Part shown: piece by piece, positions 18,531 to 29,200 of the stretch | How positions within the stretch are numbered: position 1 is the stretch's first letter | Layout of the letters: each line of letters begins with the position of its first letter | Origin: Candidatus Krumholzibacteriia bacterium | GTDB taxonomy: Bacteria; Krumholzibacteriota; Krumholzibacteriia; LZORAL124-64-63 | Reading direction: 5' to 3' | DNA length: 64,000 bases | NCBI GenBank assembly: GCA_016744705.1 | Contig: JADGDU010000006.1 | Coordinates: 20,119-84,118 of the forward strand | Program-made: the position numbers and the translations under genes | Notes under the pieces: model-generated | Told to the model about the DNA's origin: nothing | Database searches by the model: none | Seen by the model: only the letters and a program-made list of their open reading frames with translations

Positions 18531-19441
18531 GCCAACGCCTGGCCACCATCAAGAGCCTGCATGGCCAGAGGCCCCGCCGCCTTTTTGTCACTTGGAGCTT
18601 ACGTATTCTGGCGGCCATTGTTTTATTCAGTTGGTGGGCTGGAGACTTTCATCTCATGGGCTGGCTAACGGACCGCCGCTTGGCCAATCTGCAGCGGTTT
18701 TTACAAGAAGTACGTCCCTGGCCCATTCAAAATCACGGTTGGGAGACCAGTACCGTTTCTCATTGGGCTCAGGAACTCTGGCTTTCCAAAGGAGCCGAAG
18801 CCTTTGTAGCCACTTTGGCGATCAGCGTGGTGGCCATTGTTTTGGCCGGCGGCCTGGGGGCCTTCTTCAGTCTCTTTGCCGCCAGAAATTTAACCACGGC
18901 GGAACCTTTGCTGCCGGGTGGAAAGCAACCTGGCAGGAATATAGTATTTTTCTGGAAAGCCTTGGTCCTGACCACTCGGGCGGGATTGGTTTTTGTGCGC
19001 GCTGTACCTGAGTATATTTGGGCGTTTCTCTTTCTGGCTCTATTTGGTGCCAATGCCTGGCCCATGGTTTTGGCACTGGCGCTTCACAATACCGGAATTC
19101 TGGGGAAGCTTTCTGCCGAACTTATCGAAAACCAGAGCGACCTGAACTCCTCCGCACTGCGAGGAATGGGAGCATCGCGGATGCAGATTGTCTGGGCCTC
19201 ACTCTACCCTCAAACTCTGTCTCGATTTCTCCTCTATTTTTTCTATCGCTGGGAAACTTGTGTGCGGGAGGCAACTGTCCTGGGAATGTTGGGCATGACC
19301 TCTCTGGGATTGTTGATCGTGGATTCAAGGTCCAGAAACCGATACGACGAGATGCTTTATTATATTCTTCTGGGCGCTTTGCTGGTCATTATTGGGGATC
19401 TCGTGTCAGCCATTGCCAGACGGATTATACGCAAGGCCTAA
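18527..19441 (+). CDS. ABC importer permease, PhnE family (second)
   Basis: 304-aa permease starting at ATG 18527, which overlaps the stop of the first permease (ATGA). A longer frame from 18446 would overlap it by 85 bases and is not needed. The EAA-type loop reads ELIENQSDLNSSALRGMGA. The C-terminal membrane segments (YYILLGALLVIIGDLVS) close the protein. It is the last gene of the binding protein-ATPase-permease-permease set; no terminator is seen after it. Confidence 0.84.
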   Translation: MSQRLATIKSLHGQRPRRLFVTWSLRILAAIVLFSWWAGDFHLMGWLTDRRLANLQRFLQEVRPWPIQNHGWETSTVSHWAQELWLSKGAEAFVATLAISVVAIVLAGGLGAFFSLFAARNLTTAEPLLPGGKQPGRNIVFFWKALVLTTRAGLVFVRAVPEYIWAFLFLALFGANAWPMVLALALHNTGILGKLSAELIENQSDLNSSALRGMGASRMQIVWASLYPQTLSRFLLYFFYRWETCVREATVLGMLGMTSLGLLIVDSRSRNRYDEMLYYILLGALLVIIGDLVSAIARRIIRKA

Positions 19442-19590
19442 GTTTCTTAATGGGGATACAATAAACATACCTTTTAACTAGGAAATATGCAGATGTCATG
19501 TTATTGTCATTCAGGTTAGTTGTTTAATAGGTGGATGAATAGGTCAAGTCCTGGCCAGAGAAAGGATCCACCAATTCAAGGGAGAGCACC

Positions 19591-19980
19591 ATGCGCCGTT
19601 CATTTATTTTGGCATTCCTGATTGTCCTCATTGCCGGTTTCACTATCAGCGAAAATTCCACCGCTTATACTTTGTTCAGTGGCGATAATAACTGTGACCA
19701 GTGCCACACTGGCTTTGACGGGTACGGCAGCAGCACCCACCAGAGCCACATTGCCGCCATGAGCTGCAATGCCTGCCATGAGAGCAACGGTGACAATGCC
19801 AACATCGCCACCTGCTCGGCATGTCATGATTCCAATCTGTTGTGGAATTATCACCTTCAATACGCTGAAAATGATTTGAATGGGATGGATTGTTCTGCGT
19901 GCCACAGTGTGACGCCCAATGAAAATGAGAGCTGGGATTCCATCAAGTCTCGTTATCGTGATGCAGTGGTTAGTCGGTAG
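19591..19980 (+). CDS. small periplasmic tetraheme c-type cytochrome
   Basis: 129-aa protein with a signal peptide (MRRSFILAFLIVLIAGFTIS) and four CxxCH heme sites (Cys35-His39, Cys59-His63, Cys75-His79, Cys101-His105). Extra histidines (His50, His53, His88) could be distal ligands. The spacing recalls class III/cytochrome c7-like electron shuttles rather than NapC, but I cannot place it in a named family. AGGGAGAG precedes the ATG. The partner in electron transfer is not in the window. Its stop is only 5 bases from the end of the convergent beta-helix gene. Confidence 0.82.
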   Translation: MRRSFILAFLIVLIAGFTISENSTAYTLFSGDNNCDQCHTGFDGYGSSTHQSHIAAMSCNACHESNGDNANIATCSACHDSNLLWNYHLQYAENDLNGMDCSACHSVTPNENESWDSIKSRYRDAVVSR

Positions 19981-19985
19981 TAGTT

Positions 19986-22130
19986 TTATCTTACCAGGGC
20001 CATGGTTCGTGACACGGCCCCGTGCTCGGTTTGCAGACGGTACAAATATGTTCCCGAAGCCAGGGCACGGTTGCTGTGGTCACGGCCATTCCAGGGTACT
20101 TCATGCCTGCCCTTCGATTTCCAGGAGTCCACAAGATCGCACACCAGATGTCCTTGCAGATCATAAATGGCCAGCTTCACATCGCCACTGACGGGTAGTT
20201 CAAACCTGATTTGGGTGCGAGGATTGAAAGGGTTTGGGGCACAACCCAAAACCAGGTTTGGGTACAGGGGTACTGCGGCACTGATCTCCCCACAATATTC
20301 GTGAGCACCAATATCTATGGCCACCCCACAAAGGCGTTCGTTGCCGGTGATATCCGTGGCAGACAGGGCACTGCTCAGGGTGACCTCAAGGCCGAGGTCA
20401 CGGCAGGCTGAACTGTTCGTCAATTGGTATGGGTTCATTCCTTGGCCGATAAATGCAGGATCCACATCCAGGTTGGTAATATTACCCTCATAGTTTTCAA
20501 TGTTATTGGCCAAGGTATAATAATCTTTGCTTTCAACCATCTGAGCCCCTGAGTAATGGTTTGCGAAGTTGTCGCGAATGATGTTGTTGATCACGACCAT
20601 TTTTCCGTTGAAATTTTCCAGGGCTCCGCAGAGATAAAATTCGCTTGGGGCCAGACAATCGTTTTGTACGATGGTGTTGTTGATGAGTTTGGGATAAGCG
20701 TAAACATTGTACAGTACGCTTCCGTTCCACACAGCAGTGTTGTGATGAAAGAGACTGCCAGCGATGACGGGGGAGGAACCATAGCCAACATAAATTGCGG
20801 CTCCATAATCCGCTCGATTATAGGAGAACTCACAAGAGGCAATGGCCAGTTTATTCACGCCAACAATAGAAATGGCTCCCCCGGTTTGGGGCCTGGCGGT
20901 TCCCTCTCTGGAAGGTACTGCAGCCGCATAGGAAAGATGACAGTGTTCCAGGCGAGAGGAGTCATTGGCGGCGGGGATGTTAAGGAAGTCGATGCCATCC
21001 CAGCCCTGAACCTGTTGGTTTGTGGCGGCGGTGAACTGGATACGGCGGTCGGGTTGACCTACAGCCCACAGACGGCCTCGGATCAGCAGACGGTAAAACC
21101 CGGTAAACTCCACCTTGGTTCCCGGGGCAATATTCAGGCAGGCATTCTCCGCAACTTCTACAGTGCTGACTACTCTGACCAGATCCGCATCCCAAGTGGT
21201 GTCTTTAGAAATCAGGCCGCCAACATCGATGGAAAAGCCACTGAGCAACAGACCGGTGGGGACTGGTACGGCCTCATCTTGGCTGGGTTCCTTTGGCAAA
21301 ACAAAAGTACGGCAACCATAGGCCTCGGCAGCAGAACCGTCCAGGGGGCGGTAGTCCCCATCTTCCGGATTACGCAGTCTCATATCCTGTCCGACAATAT
21401 TGTTGTAGGGAGCCGAACCGGCTTCCGGCCATTCCTGGGGAATGACTCAGCCGTATTCTCATAAAAATGAGAAATGATGAAGAGGGACCTCGTTGTGGAC
21501 CGGATTGGAAAAGTAGGTCCAATTCTGGCGCACATCGGCATAGCCGTAGTCTCCAAATTGTACCGAAGCTGCCACGGCCGTACCGGTGGGGATCAAGGAT
21601 CCGGCTATGCCGGTGGATGGGGCATAGTCCAGACCGGTATCCACAACATCCACGAAGATATTACGCTCAATGAGAATGCCTTCACCGGCGCCCTGGAGGC
21701 GCACACCATAATCATGTGGCTGGTGGAAGGTCACATACCGGACGGACCCGGTGGGACGCAGAGGCAAGACACTGTTGTCACCACGATACCGCACATTACC
21801 GTTGATGATGATGCAGTCTTCAATGTCCAACCGGTTGTTGCAATAAGACATGCAAATCTGTTCACCCTGGAGGTCCAGAATGGCGCCGTGGCCCACGATT
21901 TTCACATCCAGGCCTTCTTCTTCCATGATGAAACTGTTGGTGATAGGGCTATAAATGCGGCCCACCAGGAGGCCGCCGGTATAGGTTGCCCCTGCCTCAA
22001 GTTCCACCAGACGGTCGTAACCATTGGCTGCTGGTGCGGCCTCAAAGGCTTCTTTCAGGGTTATGGCAGCAGACTGGTTTGTGAGTAAGGCGGCAAAACC
22101 CAGCAGCGCCCAGAATACATATCGAAGCAA
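19986..22130 (-). pseudogene. beta-helix surface protein with FlgD-like C terminus, interrupted by two UGA codons
   Basis: One gene in two open pieces that share a reading frame. The first piece (22130-21459; TTG start after GGAG) has a signal peptide (WALLGFAALLTNQSAA) and right-handed parallel beta-helix strands. The second (frame open from about 21449, stop at 19986) continues the beta helix (LEHCHLSYAAA, INNTIVQND, NNIIRDNF) and ends in a FlgD-like module (PNPFNPRTQIRFELP...GTYLYRL...MALVR). Between them are UGA codons at 21461-21459 and 21452-21450. Removing one base from the five-base run at 21463-21467 and adding one to the four-base run at 21437-21440 gives an uninterrupted FYENTAESFPQEWPEAG, so two compensating homopolymer indels explain the break. 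Either a real pseudogene or an assembly error. Full length would be about 714 aa. Confidence 0.75.
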
Positions 22131-22334
22131 GGTGGCTCCAAGGGATGAAGGTAATTAAAAGGACTTTGGGAATTATAGCATAAATTGCCCAAGGAAGATT
22201 TGGACATTCGGCGGTTTCTCTCAAGTTTATCCACCATAACCCGAAAGCATATTAACATGATAGGGTTTGCCTGAAAGATGCAGCATTACTGCTGGATCTT
22301 TTTAATCTCTGAAATATTGCGCAAGGAAGAAGCC

Positions 22335-23813
22335 ATGGGAATCAGTCGAAAAATACTCAGTCTAAATTTTGGCAGCTTAGGGTTGTTCTGCTTGGTTCTT
22401 GCAGTAGTCTTTTTCTTGGGCTTACACGCGGCATTTGACACGGTTGCGGAGAATGCAGAAGCCAATTTGATGGCTGAAAAAGAAGCTTATATTCGGGATC
22501 AGGTTGAGTCCACGTGGTTGCTGCTGGATAAATTGGCTGAAGGGGGAAAATCCCCGGAGAACATAGCTCTGGCTCAAAAACTCCTTTCATCCATGCGCTA
22601 TGCCGATGGTAGCGGATATTTCTTTGCTTACGCGAAAGAGGCCCATGGCTATAGCTTTGCTTTTCATGGAACCAAGCCCAATCTGTGGGGAAAAGAAGCA
22701 AACTTGAGCAAACCTGATGTCACAGGATTTGCTTTTCGCCAGGCTTTGGTGGATGCCGGAAAAAACGGTGGGGGGTTTGTTTCATATAGTTATGAAAAGC
22801 CAACCACCAAGGAAGTTTTGGGCAAGCTGGCTTACGCCAAAAATCATCCGGGATGGGATTGGACTATTGTCGGTGGGATTTATGTCGATGACATTCAGGA
22901 AACCATAGGATCCATGAATGCTGGGATGGAAAAGCAGAAAAAGGAATTATTGACCATTTTGTTGCTGTCGGCCGTTGGCCTGTTGCTGCTGGCCTCAGGT
23001 GCATCATGGTGGGTTGCCGGGAGTTTGTCCAAGCCCTTGATGAAAGCCACCAGCAGAGTGCATGTGACGTCAGTGGAAATGTCCTCTTCGGCCAGCCAAA
23101 TTGCCGAAACCAGCCAGGTGTTGGCCAGGCAGGCCACGGACCAGGCCGCAAGCCTGCAGGAATCTGCGGCAACTCTTGAAGACTTGGCGGCCCATGCTCG
23201 GGAGAATGCAGAAAGTTCAGCCGAAGTGGATGAATTGATGAAGACCACTGGGCAAAGGGTTGGCACCACCGGGGAAGCCATGGCTGAAATGACTGAAACC
23301 ATGAATGGTATCCGAACCTCATCTGATGAAATTTCCACGATCATGAAAACCATCGAAGGTATTGCCTTTCAAACTAACCTGTTGGCATTGAATGCGGCGG
23401 TTGAAGCGGCACGGGCGGGTGATCACGGCAAGGGGTTTGCCGTAGTGGCAGAAGAGGTTAGAGGACTTGCTAAACGTTCAGCAGAGGCCGCAATCAATAC
23501 AGCGGATTTGATCCAGACGGCAATAGGACATGCCAGTAAAGGCTCCGAAATCGTTAGCCGGGTTTCCCTGGAAGTTGAAGAACTGGTGAAGAATACCCGG
23601 GAGGTTGAAGGCAAAGTTCAGGATATTGTCACGGCCACAAATAACCAATCGCAGAATATTGATTTGGTTAATGATTCGGTTGGTAAGATGGATCAGGGAA
23701 CCCAACATGTGGCGGCCACCGCCGAGGAATCTGCAGCTGCCAGCGAAGAAATTGCAGCCCAGGCAGGTTCTCTTGAGGGAATTGTAGGGACTCTTCACGG
23801 CATTGTCACTTAA
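22335..23813 (+). CDS. methyl-accepting chemotaxis protein with Cache sensor, no HAMP
   Basis: 492-aa chemoreceptor. ATG 22335 is preceded by AAGGAAG; a longer frame from 22278 is less likely. Layout: TM1 at about 8-30; periplasmic single-Cache domain about 45-190 ([31 protein letters not shown]); TM2 about 200-222; then directly the methylation helices. The signalling tip is [19 protein letters not shown] with [16 protein letters not shown]. No HAMP domain fits between TM2 and the coiled coil, which is unusual for a transmembrane receptor. There is no C-terminal CheR/CheB tether pentapeptide (it ends HGIVT). No che genes are nearby. Confidence 0.92.
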   Translation: MGISRKILSLNFGSLGLFCLVLAVVFFLGLHAAFDTVAENAEANLMAEKEAYIRDQVESTWLLLDKLAEGGKSPENIALAQKLLSSMRYADGSGYFFAYAKEAHGYSFAFHGTKPNLWGKEANLSKPDVTGFAFRQALVDAGKNGGGFVSYSYEKPTTKEVLGKLAYAKNHPGWDWTIVGGIYVDDIQETIGSMNAGMEKQKKELLTILLLSAVGLLLLASGASWWVAGSLSKPLMKATSRVHVTSVEMSSSASQIAETSQVLARQATDQAASLQESAATLEDLAAHARENAESSAEVDELMKTTGQRVGTTGEAMAEMTETMNGIRTSSDEISTIMKTIEGIAFQTNLLALNAAVEAARAGDHGKGFAVVAEEVRGLAKRSAEAAINTADLIQTAIGHASKGSEIVSRVSLEVEELVKNTREVEGKVQDIVTATNNQSQNIDLVNDSVGKMDQGTQHVAATAEESAAASEEIAAQAGSLEGIVGTLHGIVT

Positions 23814-23890
23814 AGTCGTTCTTGATAAAAAACCTCAATCTCCTGTACTATGGGCAAGATAGATTATCCTCTCCAATAGTATGGAGTCTT

Positions 23891-25303
23891 ATGCCTCGCA
23901 GTGCCCATCGTCTTGTCTTTTTCCGACTCATTTGGGCCATGGTTCTCATCCTTTTTGGTGCCTTGCTTTTTCTCTTTGCCCACCGTCCGGGCCTTCCTCC
24001 TCCTTTGACTATTCAATTTATGGCTGCCCTGGGCTGGCTGACGGCTTTGATTTTACTTTTCCAGTCAGTTCTTCTGGTGCGGGATCTTGGCCGGGGAGTG
24101 GCTTGGGTGAGGACCTCACTGCTGAATGTGGTGGCCAATGGGCACACTCAAATCTCAACCCCTACCACGACGTTTAAGGCTCCTGAGATCACCAATTTGC
24201 TGGTAGCTCTGGAAAGATACCAGGGGCAGATCATTAAGGAGCGACAGGCACCGAACCAGCATCTGTTGTCAATTCTCGGGGCCTTCAACAGTGGAGTGGT
24301 GGTTACTACTGAGGCGGGGCAAGTCAGTTTGGTCAACGGCTTGGCTCAGGATCTCCTGGGTACCGAGCGGGCCCGGGTAGGGACTTCGCTGTTTGCATCG
24401 CTGAGCCGCGAATCGGTGGTGGGCGGTTTGGAACGAGCTCGGAAAATGAAGCGTCCAGTGGAAGCAATTTTCGAGAGGCTTGATGGGGTGGATCTGCAGG
24501 GACGGATTTCGGCATTGCCGGATCAGGCAGGGGCTATCATCATTTTTCCCTCCATGGAGTTGGCTCGCCACCGGCCTGAAGTGAGCTTTGACCTGACATT
24601 GCATGACATACCCCCAGCTGACGGAAAGCTGAGCCTTGATACACCTCTGGATGAATTGCCCCTGTTGATTCTGGATACAGAAACAACTGGCCTGAATGCG
24701 GCCGAAGATCGCATCGTAAGTTTTGCTGCCGTTTGTGCCCACGGCACTCGACTTTATCCCGGACATATGATGGACGATCTGGTCAACCCAGGAGTTCCCA
24801 TATCTGCTTCAAGCACCGTAATCCATGGCATCACTGACAGCATGGTGGAGGGAGCACGGCCTTGGCCTGAATTGCATGCCGAGTACCAATCCATGTCTCG
24901 CAATCGGGTGGTGGTGGGCCACTCCGTGCCTTTTGATCTGACCATTATGAAAGCGGAATGTGAACGCCACCAACGCCCTTGGCAACAGCCGATTTTCATC
25001 GACACCTTGCGGTTGGCCGCGTTGCTGAACCCCACTCTGCGCAGTTTCGATTTGGAAGATCTGGCCACTTTGTACCAGGTCGACTTGCACGGACGCCATA
25101 CTGCCTTGGGCGATGCCCTGGTGTGCGCCGAGTTATTTTCCCGCATGGTGCCGAGATTGCAGATGCAGGGGTTTAATACCCTGGGGCAATTGATGGCTTT
25201 CCATTGCCGGCAGGCTGTAGAGGTGATTGCCCTGCAAAGACAGGCGGGTTGGATTACTGACCAACCGGATTTTTTGTGGGACTACCCAGACAATTCTGTC
25301 TAG
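23891..25303 (+). CDS. membrane-anchored PAS-DEDDh exonuclease
   Basis: 470 aa from ATG 23891 (GGAG upstream; the frame is open further left). Two hydrophobic segments (about 8-31 and 40-63) are followed by a linker, a PAS-like domain (about 122-225: LLSILGAFNSGVVVTTEAG, VNGLAQDLLGTERARVG), and a 3'-5' exonuclease of the DnaQ/Pol III epsilon type (255-435). The five DEDDh catalytic residues are all visible: Asp262 and Glu264 (DTETTG), Asp349 (GHSVPFD), His403 and Asp408 (HTALGDA). This differs from the replicative epsilon subunit, which has no membrane anchor. The substrate is unknown. It follows the chemoreceptor gene by 77 bp. Confidence 0.8.
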   Translation: MPRSAHRLVFFRLIWAMVLILFGALLFLFAHRPGLPPPLTIQFMAALGWLTALILLFQSVLLVRDLGRGVAWVRTSLLNVVANGHTQISTPTTTFKAPEITNLLVALERYQGQIIKERQAPNQHLLSILGAFNSGVVVTTEAGQVSLVNGLAQDLLGTERARVGTSLFASLSRESVVGGLERARKMKRPVEAIFERLDGVDLQGRISALPDQAGAIIIFPSMELARHRPEVSFDLTLHDIPPADGKLSLDTPLDELPLLILDTETTGLNAAEDRIVSFAAVCAHGTRLYPGHMMDDLVNPGVPISASSTVIHGITDSMVEGARPWPELHAEYQSMSRNRVVVGHSVPFDLTIMKAECERHQRPWQQPIFIDTLRLAALLNPTLRSFDLEDLATLYQVDLHGRHTALGDALVCAELFSRMVPRLQMQGFNTLGQLMAFHCRQAVEVIALQRQAGWITDQPDFLWDYPDNSV

Positions 25304-25353
25304 AAGAATTGTACTGTCATGGCCTTAGGGGCCATTCCAACAAGTGAGCGATA

Positions 25354-26151
25354 ATGAACAGAGCAGATATTACAAGAAGCACCCTCGAGGCCCTCATGCT
25401 CGGTGAACCGGAACACAGCTTAAATTTTTTAAATCAGATCACCCGCCGTTATGTAAGCACCTTTGCTTTCAGCAGTGCCGGTTGCCGCTTGGGGGATGAC
25501 CTGCCATTGGATCTGGATTCCCTTCATGACCGTATTGTCCGTCGACGCCGTGGGGGATATTGCTTCGAACAGAACGGGTTGATTTATGAAATCCTTCAGG
25601 AGTTGGGGTTTTCGGTAAAGCTCTATCTCGCCCGGGTTGTCTACGACCAGACAGTTCATCCGGGTTTGACCCACCGGGTGACTCTGTTGGAACTTGAAGG
25701 CAAACAATATGTGATTGATGTGGGGTTCGGAGCTTTGGGGCCACGGGTTCCTGTTGCTTTTTCTTCGGAATGCACCATGGACGGGGACAAGGTTTTCCGA
25801 GTAGCAGAACCGAGTCCTGGCCAATTCCATTTCCAGGTTTTTAAGGACGGAGATTTCTTTTCATTGTACAAGTTTGAGCTGGTGCAATACGGCTTGGCCG
25901 ATTGTGAATTGGGTCATTTTTATTCCCACAAGCATCCCTCGGCTATTTTTGTGAACAACCTGGTGGCTTCTCTTATCCTGGAGAACGAGGTCCTTTCACT
26001 GAGGAATCTGGAGTTATGGAAAATCAATGCTCAGGGCAGTGAAAAAATCCTTATGAAAGACGCGGGCCAGCTTCACAAAACTCTGGTCGAAGAGTTTGAT
26101 ATTAAGATCACAATTGAGGAAGGTGAGCGTCTCTTCTTGGAATTCGTTTGA
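25354..26151 (+). CDS. nat: arylamine N-acetyltransferase
   Basis: 265-aa NAT that moves an acetyl (or other acyl) group from CoA to aromatic amines and hydrazines. The Cys-His-Asp triad is complete: Cys70 in RGGYCFEQN, His107 in GLTHRVT and Asp122 in YVIDVGFG. Length and motif spacing are standard. The natural substrate in bacteria is usually unknown. The gene stands alone between the exonuclease and a bidirectional terminator. Confidence 0.93.
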   Translation: MNRADITRSTLEALMLGEPEHSLNFLNQITRRYVSTFAFSSAGCRLGDDLPLDLDSLHDRIVRRRRGGYCFEQNGLIYEILQELGFSVKLYLARVVYDQTVHPGLTHRVTLLELEGKQYVIDVGFGALGPRVPVAFSSECTMDGDKVFRVAEPSPGQFHFQVFKDGDFFSLYKFELVQYGLADCELGHFYSHKHPSAIFVNNLVASLILENEVLSLRNLELWKINAQGSEKILMKDAGQLHKTLVEEFDIKITIEEGERLFLEFV

Positions 26152-26157
26152 ATCAAG

Positions 26158-26192
26158 AGTAAAAAAGGTCCCCTGGGGGGACCTTTTTTACT
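26158..26192. terminator. bidirectional rho-independent terminator
   Basis: A 16-bp perfect stem (26158-26173 with 26177-26192) around a 3-nt loop: A-rich then GGTCCCC on the left arm, GGGGACC then six T on the right. Both strands have the A/T tracts needed, so it ends both the N-acetyltransferase gene (plus) and the convergent beta-helix gene (minus). Confidence 0.92.
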
Positions 26193-26213
26193 CCACAGAG
26201 GCTGCTTCCGGGA

Positions 26214-29200
26214 TCACTTGAGTAGCATTAATTTGTCCACCACCTGCTGGTTCCCAGCTTCCAGGCTGTAGAAATACAACCCCGTGGCGACGGAGCGTCC
26301 GCCTTCATCCTGGCCATGCCAGCGAACTTCGTGCTGGCCCGCGGAGAGTGTCTCCTGGATCAAGGTTTTGACCAGACTGCCATCCACACTATAAATCCTG
26401 AGTTGCACTGCTAAATCAGATGGCAATGCGAAAGCAATGCTGGTGTTTGGATTGAATGGATTCGGAGCGGCACCATAAACAGTGACTTTGGCTGGCAACT
26501 TCGAAATATCATTCGGCACCGGGGTGAAATCATAACACGCTTCGGTGGTGTACCAGGGTGAGAAAACTACATCCCCGCTGATGGAGTCTCCATCGCCGGG
26601 GCCCACACCACTGGGGCCGTTGGACGACCCCCACCAACAGTCCACCGCCATGAAGCTGCCCTGGGGGCCGGCTAGATCCGGAGCCTGCAGACCGTAATCA
26701 GTATTGCCTTCGATACAGCAACGCACCAAGAGGGCGTAGCCATCATCTTCAGCCCGGATTCCTCCTCCATTGTTGGTCAGAGTACACTGAACCAAGGATG
26801 GGTTTGCTCCTTCATAATGGGTGAGCACGGCAGCTCCGGAGCTATCCTGGATCAGGCAATTGATCAGGCCGACATGACTACCGTTGGCTTCCACGGCAGG
26901 GTTGCCGCCATATCGGATCTCACAATTATCCAGTTGGGAAATGGCCAGGGCCTTTGGACCAAATTCCAGGCGTTGCCAGTTTCCGGGGTTGGGGCCACTG
27001 ATGCTGCCGTTGGTATCGCCGCCAATATCATCCTGGGTGGATGTGAAGACCACGTCGGAGGCCAGTAGTCCACCGGGCAGGGTGCTGGTGCCGATCTGGA
27101 AGCGACTGAACCAACTTTTGATGATGGTGCCTGGCAGTATGGTCAAAACCGGGGCCGATTCACCGGCCACAGTGATGGTCGTCGAATTCAAATTATAAAC
27201 CAGCCCGTCGGGCAAGAGAGGCAGGGTCCAGGACTCGGTGATTTCTGAATTGAAGATGGAAATGGCATTCCATTTGTCATCTCCGCGCACTGTTATCTCG
27301 TTGTTGAAAACCAACTGCTGCAGATGATCCAGGGTGGTTCGAATGGGGAAGCCATTGCCTTGAATGATTGTATTACCCGTTTGATTGGCACCCAGGCTGG
27401 GCGAATCCTTCACCTGAAGATCTCCGATGTTATCCAGGAATTGATTTCCACTGATGATGGGGTCGCAGTCATTGATTTCTATGGCAGCGGTGCCCGCTCC
27501 ACCATAGCGGAAAGTGCAATTGATCACCTTACTGGAATCATTGCGCGCTGCGGCATTGAAGTCCAGGCGCTGCCAGTTACCGGGGTTGGGGCTGGCGGTG
27601 CTTCCGTTGGTATCTCCGCCTTCATCATCCTGGGTGGAGGTGAAGAGCACGCCATCGGCCATCAATCCACCGCCAAGTGCACCACTGCCGATTTCAAACC
27701 GACTGAACCAGCTTTTGATGATGGTGCCGGCCGGAATGGCCAGCACAGGGCTGCTTTCGCCAGCGACGGTGATTGTCGTGCTGCTCAGGATGTAAACAAA
27801 ATCATAAGGCAGCACCGGCAGGGTCCAGCTGTGTGCCACTTCGGAACTGAACAAAAGGATGCCATTGTGTTTGTCGTCACCACGCGGCGTCAGGCTGTTG
27901 CCGAACAGAAGATTTTCCAAATGGTCGGTGGTGGTGGCCAGGGGCAAACCATCACCCTGGATGATGAAATTGCCGGTCTGGTTTGTCCCCAGACTGGTTG
28001 TATTTTTGATGTGCAGGTCAGTGATGTTGTGGCTGAAGGTATTGCCCTGGATTAAGGGATCACTACCGTTGATTTCCACAGCCCCGGTGCCGGCCCCGGC
28101 GTAGCGAATGGTCGAATTGGTCAACTGGCAGGAATCAGGGCGGGCGGAAGCATTGAAATCCAGGCGTTGCCAATTGGCAGAGCTTGGGCTGGCGGTGGTT
28201 CCGTTGGTATCTCCACCTTCATCGTCCTGGGTGGATGTGAAGAGAACATTGTTGGCCATCAAGCCTCCACCCAAGGCACCGCTGCCTATTTCAAATCGGC
28301 TGAACCAGCTTTTGATGATTGTCTCATCGGGAATGCTCAGCACCGGGTTGGTTGCACCAGCCACAGTAATTATGCTATTGCTCAAGTAATAAACGAAATT
28401 GTTGGGCAGCACCGGTAGGGTGAAACTGCTGCTCACCTCGGAGCTGAAGATTCCGATGCCATTCCAGCGGTCATCGCCTCTCGGGACGAGGGTATTGCCG
28501 AAGACCAGGTTTTGCAGGTGGTCCAGATTGGTCCAGACTGGTAGGCCATCTCCCTGATTCAGAGTATTACCCGTTTGGTTGAGGCCCTGGCTGGGGGTGC
28601 TTTTTATATGCAGGTCAGTGGCGTTGTTGTGAAACGTATTGCCATTGACCAGCGGATCGCACTGGTTGATCTCGATGACTCCGGTGCCGCTGCCGCCATA
28701 GCTGAATTGGCAATTGGTGATCTGACTGGAATCATTTCGAGCGGCGGCATTGAAGTCTAGCCGTTGCCAGTTGCCTGGGCTGGGAGAACTGGGGAAGCCG
28801 TTACTATCGCCTCCGGTATCGTCCATGATGGAGGTGAATATGACATTGTCGGCCATCAAGCCTCCAGGTTGGCTGGCGCTTCCGATCTCAAAGCGGCTAA
28901 ACCAACTCTTGACGATGGTGCCTGTGGGGATGGTCAACACCGGGCCAGCGACTCCTGAAATGGTCACGGTGCTCGAGTGCAGGTAGTAAACAAATCCGGC
29001 GGGTAAAATTGGCAGGGTGGTGGATTCTTCGATGGTCCCTGTGGAGATGAGCACAGCATCAAACTGGTTTGAGGCGTGGGGAACCAGAGTCAGATGAGGC
29101 ACCGTACTGGCCACCAAATTGGCCGCAATGCTTACTGGGTGGGTGCCTGTTTCTTCGATGACCACATCTGTGAGCTGGAATGACTCGGCGTTGGCCTCCA

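Noticed and set aside
21450..21461. Two in-frame UGA codons read as selenocysteine or another recoding signal.
   Set aside because: Two UGAs three codons apart in a structural beta-helix protein, no SECIS-like hairpin seen just after, and homopolymer indels explain the break more simply.
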